Part shown: in pieces, positions 55,181-64,000 of the stretch
Numbering within the stretch: the stretch's first letter is position 1
Layout: each line of letters begins with the position of its first letter
DNA from: Diphasiastrum complanatum
Taxonomy: Eukaryota > Streptophyta > Lycopodiopsida > Lycopodiales > Lycopodiaceae
Assembly (NCBI GenBank): GCA_029204225.1
Contig: CM055092.1
Location: 74,004,857 to 74,068,856 of the forward strand
Direction: 5' to 3'
DNA length: 64,000 nucleotides
Program-made: the position numbers and the translations under genes
The notes under the pieces: model-generated
The model's input: only the letters and a program-made list of their open reading frames with translations
Databases searched by the model: none
Told to the model about the DNA's origin: nothing

Positions 55181-56387
55181 AAATCAAGAAGTTTAGAAAC
55201 AACACAATTTTATCTGACCTAGTTTTAAACAAATAAAGCAAGTGATTATTGAAAACAACTATACAACAGACGTCCTACCATTGGTGTAAGAAACTTTGGA
55301 GAGACTAGAATGATATTGATTATATCGTCTCTTTTAGATGTGGATCAAGAGGCATAACATTATATCTCTATCATTTAGCAAATAGATTGAAAGCAAAATT
55401 GTCATTTCCAAAAATATTGAATAAAAATCATTGTTTCAAAAAACAACCAAAAAGCTTTGTAGATTATTAGTTGACATTTTTCAAAAAAAATTAGCATTTG
55501 TTAGAAAAGGTCGGTTGTTGGAGAGCCATGTTTTTTATTATCAAATATAAGATGGCAAGACGAGAAGTGCTGATTTTCCTCTCAAATTATACGGAGAGAT
55601 GAACAAGGTTATCTGGTATGGCCACCACACCCTTATGGGTATTATTGAAAATCTGGCAAGTCCAGGTTCTTGTTGATCAACAATCAATAAAGCCTCAGGT
55701 TTTACGTAAGCGAATTCTATCCACACTTTTCCTAAAGCACCCATGTCCCAACAATAAAAGAACTGACAATAGCACCCCTTCACGACAGTTGCAACCTAGT
55801 GCCGAGGGACCAGCACTACTTTGGGCCGTGGACCCTGTTGTGGATATTTCATGTATACAAATGTATGATGCAATATGGTAGTTTAAAATTATCATCTGCA
55901 AATTTCCATGGGAAATGTCAAACAAATTACAAAACTTTTATAACTCTTTGAAAAAATGATAGTGCAAAAAACTGTCATAAACAATTGTTGTGTAATTGTA
56001 ATCCTTATGATCAAAAAATAGGATATTGTTAAAGATGCATGTAGTAAGTCTCCTAAAACATAACAACAAATCAATAAAAGTCAACACACAAGTTTTAACA
56101 ATTACGTATAGTTTTCTTGACAACAACCACAAATACCTCCAAATATTGTAATAAAACCTTTCTATAATGTAAAGGACAAACAAGAAACCTTTGTTGGGTT
56201 AGAAAAATTGAATAGATATTTCTCAATTTAATTTAACATACAAATTTGAAAAAATCCAAAAAGGTGTTAAGTCTAGAGCAAATAATTGCTCCTATGGATG
56301 CCACACTTGCAAAATATCGCAAAATGAGCATGGCTCCTAGCAATAACATTATTCTAGAATAAAAAAACCATTGTCTTTTGCTCTCGC
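55181..56387. other. No gene recognised
   Basis: Short frames only, without motifs. Confidence 0.45.
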
Positions 56388-56513
56388 ATCGACTTGGCAT
56401 CCCTGTGAATAAAGACATCCATTACAACCATGTCACATTTTCCAATGAACATCGACTTGGCATCCCTGTGAATAAAGACATCCATTACAACCATGTCACA
56501 TTTTTAGATGAAC
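56388..56513. repeat. 63-bp tandem duplication
   Basis: Two adjacent 63-base units begin atcgacttggcatccctgtg at 56388 and 56451 and differ only near their ends (tccaatg / ttagatg). Being a multiple of three, it keeps the + frame open, which explains the repeated peptide HRLGIPVNKDIHYNH. Confidence 0.93.
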
Positions 56514-59476
56514 AACTAAAAAGAGCTCACCAAATTTGGGGTGAAACCAAGAAAAATGTGTTTATGTTGGTGTTTTTGGTTAAAAGTTTTTGTTATCAAT
56601 TTTGCATATTTTTGTTAGGTATTTGCATGTCCTCCACTTTGTGTTTTGCATGTTCTTTTTTATTTGTTTTGTTTTAATTCTGAACGTATTGTTTCATTTG
56701 AGCTTTCTTGTTCTACCTATCAACCCCTTGTATTGTATTTTGTACAGCCTCCATCTGCATCTACACCTCCATCTCCATTTGCATATGCTCTCATCATTGT
56801 ACATGAGTATAAGGTGTCCTTGGGTGGTGTGGCCTGGCCACACTCACCCTTCAAACGCAAAATGTTTATCAATACCTCCTCAAGCATCAAGCTAAGCCCC
56901 ATATCTTCCCATGCTTCCTCCTAACAGATTGATATAATGTTGGTATAACACATTATCAGAGGGTTATAACAAATCTCAAAATCTAACATCCTTGTACGAT
57001 TGAGGAGTTATCCTAGGATCCATTTTGAACTATTGATCTAGCCAGTCTACAATCAACCTTTCCCTTAATCTCCAAACTGGCCAAGCTGATGTTCCATCCT
57101 TCAAACACAGATACTCAAACTGACCAATCATTGGGCACTGACTAAACCTACACAAACCAAGACCCAACACAAACTTCCTCTCCCCAACGTGGTTCCAATG
57201 TTTTCCTCTAATGATGTGGATACATCCTCACTCAATCCCATCAATGTGCATCACAAATTCTTTCAAGAACGTCTCCCTCTAGTGGCCCAACTCATCCAAG
57301 ATTTCCCTGCAGCCTATCCTGACCCTGCAACCTGAGGGTGATATAAAATCCCATACCCAACCCAAAATTGCAGTTTTGCCCTCTCAAAAACACCTTGGCT
57401 AACCTCTAACCACAACCCAAATAGTGTTAAGAGATGTTTCTCAATGAATCTAACACCTTGGAGGCTTATTTCTTGGCACCTCAACGCATTTTGGTCGATC
57501 CAACTTATCAATTGGTGAAGAGATGTGTGATGTAGACTAAAGGCTCCATCGTGGCTGACTGCAACTTTTCTCATATAACGTCGACAAAGGGTTAGCCCAC
57601 CTTGGTTGAATTTTAGTGAAATCTTCATAATTTTGCTAGGAGATATAGAAAAAGCTCTGATCAGGTGGTACTAGAAGTAGAAGAGAATAGTTGAATTATC
57701 TTGTTAATCTCCAAAGTCCCTACTACTTGGGATACCTTTTTTAGTGAGTATTATTTTGACCCTAATAAGGTCTATCAGCGCAACCTCGAACAGCTCTCTT
57801 AATATAGAAAATTTTATCGCACAACACTCAACTCTACTATTTTTGTATTATGAATAGAACATTGGTACCTCACAAATCGGCTCCAAAGCGCACACCCTAT
57901 GTTCTAACCTATTGCCAAAATAGCTCACTTACGGGTCATCTTGCATCAACAGTTTGCCTAGCTGATCTTGAATAAAATACGATAGAACTAGGCAACTATG
58001 AAGATCACACCAAGATCCAACTTATAATACACCATAGAGGACAATGTGGAGCCAAACCGCCCAAACAAGTAAAATCTCGAGATAAAATTCCAAGAGCATC
58101 ATGGTCATGCCATGGTAAGTGAATGCTAAAGAGAAGAGAAAATTGGTAACTAGAACCATCAAACCAAGAATGTAGATGTGCGAGTTCTCATATCACAAAA
58201 GAGACACAGACATCAAATAAGACTCGCGTGGACTTTGCCTCCAAAAATGCAAAAGTAAAATTCCCAATGTTTTTGAATCCAATTTACTGACTTAGAATAC
58301 CGTCTTTCAACATATAGACGTTTGTACTGACCCAAAATGTTTAAAAGTTACAACTCAAATCTTTGACGGAATCCTTGAATGGAAGGCCAGTGGAGACAAC
58401 CGGCTGAAATAATGCTCAACTATTAGCTTTTAGTCTAGCTTGTGGATGCTAAAAAACAGCCCACATTTCTAGCCTAATGCAAATGGTAGAATAAGCCAGC
58501 AACTTCTTGCTGTCCATCATTAATAACTGAAGTGCTAGCTACCGTCAGGCTTACAGTACAAGTTGAACATCCCAGTAAGGTTCTAACATGAAACCGTTCC
58601 CAGAAAATGGTGGATTACTCACTACCCTGTGAGCTGATATTCAAAGCACATTCATATTTGTTCTTGAGAGGTACACTTTATGTGAAAGTGTACAAGTTCC
58701 ATGCAGAGATGATTAAAATCAGAGGTCGGGAAGTCTGTAATGCAGTACAACAAATAACCTATATAAATGAAATCCACGCATGAGGTTAACGTTTTGATAC
58801 TTTGTGATGGGTATTACATATGCCAATGCAAGTCAGAACAGAAGCCAAGACTTTTTATAATTGATTTTGTGCATGTTCAATTTTTTACTGGTATGAAGCA
58901 ATGATCACAGTATAGCCTCACATAATCAATAGTCAGGCATCCATTTCTCACACAACTGTATTCTACATAATGGTAGTTAGAGTGAAATGTAAAATAAGGT
59001 ATTAGAGAATTCCACCAACCTAGTAGTACTAGTACTATAACTACTTAGAAACTTGAAAGCAAGAGACTTCTCCAGGTCCCTGAACATCACTTGCATTCAA
59101 AGAAGTGCATTCTCCTTACCATATTGACAGAAAAAAGCTATTCATTGATCAAAGTTGAACTCACCTTTAAAGGAGGGCAAGTGTTAGTTAGCTCATATTA
59201 AAACAATTTTGTCAGCCCATAAGCAAATGCCAAGTAAAAAGATGCAAAATCAATGCGAGCTGCTTTTTCTGGCGTGCTCAGACTAGACCTGAAATAAAAC
59301 ATAACTGACTAATTAATTACCATATAAGCATCCAATGATTAGTGAACCAAACCTTGAGAAACCTGATATGTACACTCCTCGGCTCTCTCAGCAGAAAATA
59401 CCACCTAGGAAATCACCTACACAAATAGATTCGAACACAATTGGGCCAAAGTCACAGTCCATCCCTCACTGGTATA
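56514..59476. other. Intergenic region downstream of GIP1-like gene
   Basis: A - strand frame at 57314-57628 (SLHQLISWIDQNALRCQEIS) is open for 104 codons but unrecognised. A short cctccatct-type repeat lies near 56750. The GIP1-like 3' UTR should lie at the right end, roughly 59150-59476, but no clear poly(A) signal is fixed. Confidence 0.4.
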
Positions 59477-62400
59477 TCAGTAATTGTTGCTCCAATTCTG
59501 CTGGACACGCGCTTGCTGATATGCTGCACCTTGAGCTCCTCCAGCACCTCCAGTGCCCAAGGCATGTTGTTGTTGAATCAATTGGTGGGCACTTGGAGCT
59601 GGTGCAGTTTGAGAGGCTTGGTACATATTACCGTAAGAACCCGTGGGAAGTGCATGGGCATAAGGACTATGCTGGCCTTGTCCGGGCAGGTTATAATAAG
59701 AACTCGCTTGCATACCTGCTGCAGCAACATCCCTGGATAGTTGCGTTTGAACCCAGATTGTAGAGCCTTCTGCCTTTACAACGTAAACAAACAAAGTTAG
59801 TATTTGCTTGGTCCATAGAGTGCTCATCAAACCATTCAAGTAAACTGACTACTCCATTGGTAAAGGGATAACCACAGGGTACGAAACACCTTAATAAGAT
59901 TTGATGATAGATTTCTTTGAATAGATCTGTGATTCTAAATATACCCTTTCCCCAGAGTAATGGTATGTACAGTAAGAGCTTTGAAATAAGTTAAGGAATA
60001 CCAGCAGTCATCCAAAACAAATTTATGATTTAGGCCATTTTACATCCTTGCAAGTTGGAAATGATTGCCAAAAGATTTAGTCTAAATGTGGTTCAACTAC
60101 CTTTCTCTATTATGAGCACAAGTTTCAATGTTTACTGAGCTTGTGAGTTTAAACTAAGAAAACCGAGCATATTTTTAAATTTCCTAAGGTAAAGAGAAAA
60201 AATTCTTACTTATGCAGCTATTGCTGCATATTTGTATCTGATATGTTAGAAAACATAATTGAAACTTTGACTACACGTGCCCTTGCTTAGCAACCTTATG
60301 TTGGGCTAGATTAGAATATTCAAAACCAAGTTCCAACAAGCACATACACCACAAGGCTTCCTCTTCGACTATATCTCATTTCAAGCTGGAGAACTGTGCG
60401 CTGAGATGCAACTAGCAAACTGAGCAAATCTAAAGCTTTAATTCACTGAACAGAATATGTAAGCTTAGGATTTATACGATCAGCCCCAATACTCTGTGAC
60501 AAATACTGATGCTAAAACTTGGAAGAGCTCTAAGAGAAATACCTGTTGACTAGGAATATAAAGATTGCTCTCTTTGTATTGGGGCCCAGCCACTTCCTCA
60601 TATGCTGATGCAGTTCCGATTGTTACGGTAGGGTTACCAGCAAACCCAGAAGGAGTACTTGTATATGCTCCAAAACCTGCAGCAGGAGCTGCATGAGAAT
60701 TTAGAGTGCCAGAGCTAGGTTTGTACTGCGTTAGAGGATACTTCAATGTTAGACCTGTGCCTGGAGGATAATTATTTCCCGGAGAGGGATAGTTGGTTCC
60801 GGTAGCAGCTTGAGGATAACCACCACTTCCAGGGTAATTATGTTGATAAGGGGTATGCAAGTACGGATAGCTTGGAGGAACATATTGGTAGCCAAACACG
60901 TTTGTAAAATGCCCCAGAGGTACACTTGCAGGATGAGCTGCATAAGCATGTATTGGTAATGGTTGTTGAGGCATTGTGGGTACAGCTTGAACACTAGAAG
61001 TCGGTGATGCTTGAGAAGATGCCAGTCCCGTAGAAGAGAGGACCAGAGAATTGCCACTCTGCAACAAGCAAACAAATGATCATTGACTAAAAATGCCAGC
61101 AAAAGGTCGAATGTAATATGTCAATATTAGCAAATTCCAGAAAAACATACTTCTTGTGAAGGAAGACTTTGGCCTGTTACTATCGCCACATTCCCATTGT
61201 ACTTGCCAATGGCCTTCGAAGAAAGAAATGGAGGATATCGAGATTCTGCATCAGACACTGGCCGAAATGGTGTATAGTAGCTTGTTGTTGGGTCGGCATA
61301 TGGTTGCTGAATCACATAAACAAAAGAAAATGGTCCTTTTCAAGCCCTACAAAACCTTGCCAATAAGAACCTCAAAGAATTACACTAAAAATTTTAGCTC
61401 AGGTAATCCAAATGTAGGATAAAATTGCACAAGAATTTGAAAGAAGATCATTACCACTAAACTGGAGAGCCTTGGAACATCTGCAGTCAGTGATTCTGAT
61501 GGTTCAAAAGAGAATTGTCCACCTGGAATTTGAGGTATTAAACCAAATCCTGGGTAGTTTGGAACTGTCGGCAGGTATGGATAGGGGGGGCCTTGTTGTA
61601 CGATTGTACCTGGTTTTGATACCCCTGACTGAGAGACAATTGGTCCTGGACTGGAAACAGCTCCGACCTCAATAGTGGAAGAACTATTTTCGGCTTGAGC
61701 TGATGTCTCTTGGTGCTGGATATAAGTTTGGCTCGAAGGAACAGGGTCACTGGTCACCACACTGCATAAGAGGATACTTAATCAAAGGCATGCTGCAATA
61801 CCTAATCTTAATCTTGAGTCTAATGTATTGATGTTAATTACAGATACGACCCAAACATGCAATCTGTAGCCTTGGAGTCCAGATGCAAAGGATGACCTGG
61901 CCACAATGAAGACTATCACGAAAGAGCAAATCATTATCCCAAAGCATAGCCATTGGCCTAGGCCCTATTATAGGTCAAGCATGTGCGCAGGAGGTTAGAG
62001 AAGATATTTAAGTTTTTAGCATTGAAAACAATAATTCTTACCTAGAAGAAGATTCTTGTATTGACTCTGCAGCTACTGAATTATCTTTGACATGAATTTT
62101 TGAGCTTTCCTCTGAACCAAAATTTGTTGAGATGGAAGCACCAAACCCTGCCCCAAAGCTTCCAAAGCTTAAGTGAGTATGATCAGCTTCAGATATTTGG
62201 AGACGATTTGGCATAATAACAGGTTGATCATCCTGCATGCTGAGCCCTCGAAACTTCAATGTTGTTGTTGACGAGAGTACATTACTTTCAACTAGATCTG
62301 AAGACGGAGGCGACCTCAAACTGTCTGCAGAAACGATTGCCGATGATGTTCCAATAGGGGTTGTTAGACCTAATGAACCTTGGCCTATAGGTTTCGGTTT

Positions 62401-63792
62401 CCACTCCAAGCCTGCTCCACTAGCTGGCAAATGTCAATACAAAAAACTATTAGGCTGTATGTAAGCTATATGACCTTTTAAGGAGGCAACAACGTATAAA
62501 ATATGCTAATAATGTTCCCTTGTACTCCATGTTACAGTAAATGGACCCTTAGAAGCTTCAAATTAAATTGGGCTATATTCTGGAAGGCCCAGCAAAGAGG
62601 CGACTCAACTGTTCAAGTAGACCAGCAGTATTGTATCAATGACACTAGCAAGCTATTGCAGGAACGAGCCATCAGACTTCAACACAAACAATTTGCAAAA
62701 CGTTATTGCAATATTACGTTTGAGTTCACACTAAATAATGTGGCAACCCCCACTTATTCCACTCTTTCATTTAGCCATCAAACTCATACTAGTGAAACCA
62801 GCAATCTATTGTGCAAACTAGCCCTCAAACTCGCATGCAAACAACCTGCATCCAATGTTTGTGCAGTATTAAGTTTCGGTTTATACTAGAAAATGGGAGC
62901 CTCTACTAATGGCATGCTTGTCCAATTCCTTTCAATTACCATCTCGCCCTGATTCGTGCTTCCACAGCACAATAGGGATTACAGTCAGAAACAACTGTCA
63001 CAAATGCCAGACTCCACGGTAGCTAGAGGTTGAGAAAGTAACACATCTTTAACAAGTCGGTGCTCACATTTTTGAGTGCCAACAGGAGGCTGCTGAGGCT
63101 GATATAAATGCCTGTTGATGAATTGGTTGCTGATAATGCCTGACCGAGATGGTGATGAATCAGTAACAGCATGTGCTCCAGATTCAAGAGGTTGATCTCC
63201 AATGGAAGAACTTATTTCTGCCAAAGGAACACTAACTGCAACACTTCGTGGTAGGGATCCGGAGACAGATACAGATTGACTAACATGCTCAGTATGCAAC
63301 TCATTATCTTGGACACTAGTAGGGGCTACAGCAGTGGTTCCTGAGGAAACCTGTGTTTGTACTGAAGAAGGTGAGACAGAATTCCCATCCAACGAAAAGG
63401 AAGCCAGTGGACGATCACCAACTGATCGTTGAATTCCAACTGTCCCAACACCCTTCTTGATGGCACCAGGTGAGCTTGAAATGCGAAGATCAAGAGGCCG
63501 CTGGAGCACAGGATCTGACAACGAGGAATATACTCCAGATGAAACAGAGGTAACATTTGATGATACTGGGGACTGCAGTATGGAGGTCGTTGACACTGGC
63601 AATGGAGCTGTATGAACGGGTGCACTTGCAGGAAGAAGTGGAGGCTGTGGACCATTTGTCTTAAGAATTTCTGCCACAGTTGAATTTCCTGACCCTACGG
63701 CAACCCATGTCAACTGATGGCCAGAAACACTACGCGCATGAGGGGGCCCACCATTTTGTACAAAAGAGCTGCTACTTGTTTCCAGAACTGAA
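59477..63792 (-). CDS. GBF-interacting protein 1-like (GIP1-like), C-terminal 793 aa, partial
   Basis: Six - strand exons join in frame: about 63792-63068, 62423-62042, 61761-61455, 61306-61151, 61058-60543 and 59773-59477 (stop tga at 59479-59477). All internal junctions are GT/AG and phases agree. The protein is low-complexity and rich in Ser, Pro, Gln, Gly and Tyr. It contains VGTQKSSGAGLEWKPKP across a junction, repeated Pro/Tyr motifs (YQYVPPSYPYLHTPYQHNYP), the tail segment QQAEGSTIWVQTQ and the end QNWSNNY. The WKPKP block, AEGS tail and NWxNY end are features of plant GIP1-like proteins, which carry an N-terminal GIP1/DUF1296 domain. That domain would lie beyond 64000. GIP1 was described as a partner of G-box-binding bZIP factors. 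It looks intact; the first exon acceptor could be 63787 instead of 63792. Confidence 0.82.
59774..60542 (-). other. GIP1-like last intron
   Basis: Bounded by cag|gtattt and gtaaag|gcagaa. The acceptor two codons upstream of AEGS was chosen over ggcag|aag because only it keeps the phase. Confidence 0.75.
62424..63067 (-). other. GIP1-like intron
   Basis: Bounded on the - strand by t|gtgagc and tttgccag. The + strand frame at 62503-62889 inside it has no recognisable motif and is taken as chance. Confidence 0.7.
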
Positions 63793-64000
63793 CTGTTGCA
63801 CAACACAGAAAAAGATGCAAAGTTATGGCATAATAGTTAAAGGAGACAAATTAAGAATGGAAGAGGAAAAGGAAGCAAGACACACTGACCTCAAGTGTTA
63901 TAAGAAAATATTTCAGTTCTCATGATGACAAGTGACACAAAATCCCCTAAACAACAAACTACATTGCGTATTACAATAAGCAGGGAACAGAAAATGGCAT
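63793..64000 (-). other. GIP1-like intron, running off the window
   Basis: Pyrimidine-rich on the - strand before the acceptor (tctttttctgtgttgtgcaacag). No further exon is seen up to 64000. Confidence 0.6.

Noticed and set aside
59335-59763. 142-aa + strand frame
   Set aside because: Antisense to the last GIP1-like exon, whose - strand product has the family tail.
62503-62889. 128-aa + strand frame
   Set aside because: Lies inside a well-supported GIP1-like intron and has no motif.

Overview
This window looks like nuclear DNA from a land plant with a large, repeat-rich genome. Two host genes have plant-type proteins and spliced structures. Both major LTR-retrotransposon superfamilies (Ty1/Copia and Ty3/Gypsy) are present, with the usual plant initiator-Met tRNA primer site (TGGTATCAGAGC). 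Long (GA)n and (GT)n runs are common. A fern or gymnosperm would fit the repeat-filled introns, but the sequence alone does not fix the species.

Host genes. (1) A POP5-like RNase P/MRP protein subunit lies on the + strand in three coding exons (9986-10154, 17667-17804, 18974-19122; 151 aa). Its 7.5 kb first intron is full of transposon debris. A likely non-coding 5' exon ends near 5319, which would make the gene about 14 kb long for a 456 bp CDS. (2) The last six exons (about 793 aa) of a GBF-interacting-protein-1-like (GIP1) gene lie on the - strand from 63792 to 59477. Its N-terminal part runs off the window.

Mobile DNA, left to right: an LTR-like repeat (1410-2090); a Gypsy RNase H remnant (3240-3690) ending in a small hairpin element (3683-3808); an inverted-repeat GC-rich element (4612-4988); an odd cluster of GC-rich palindromic modules with T tails (5938-7131) abutting a truncated - strand Copia (7141-8556); a PR/RT-less Gypsy inside POP5 intron 1 (about 11955-14290); a Gypsy 3' end and LTR (20840-22940) hit by a complete but inactivated Copia (22941-28171, TSD acctc); a Copia remnant (28177-30350); three Gypsy remnants in a row (30579-35940); a - strand Copia lacking RT (36265-37180); and a three-part nest at 40495-50957. 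In the nest, a Gypsy is interrupted by a young Copia (42635-48623, two 691 bp LTRs, TSD ggagg) and by a 1.1 kb foldback element (48755-49848). It is followed by an opposing Gypsy fragment (50958-52130), an unidentified coding-like remnant (52130-53337) and a Copia integrase remnant (54510-55180).

The most notable points are the repeat-inflated POP5 gene, the nested insertion with exact target duplications, three separate Gypsy copies in which gag is joined straight to RNase H, and the palindromic GC modules around 6-7 kb. I found no operon, phage, CRISPR or defence-type system.
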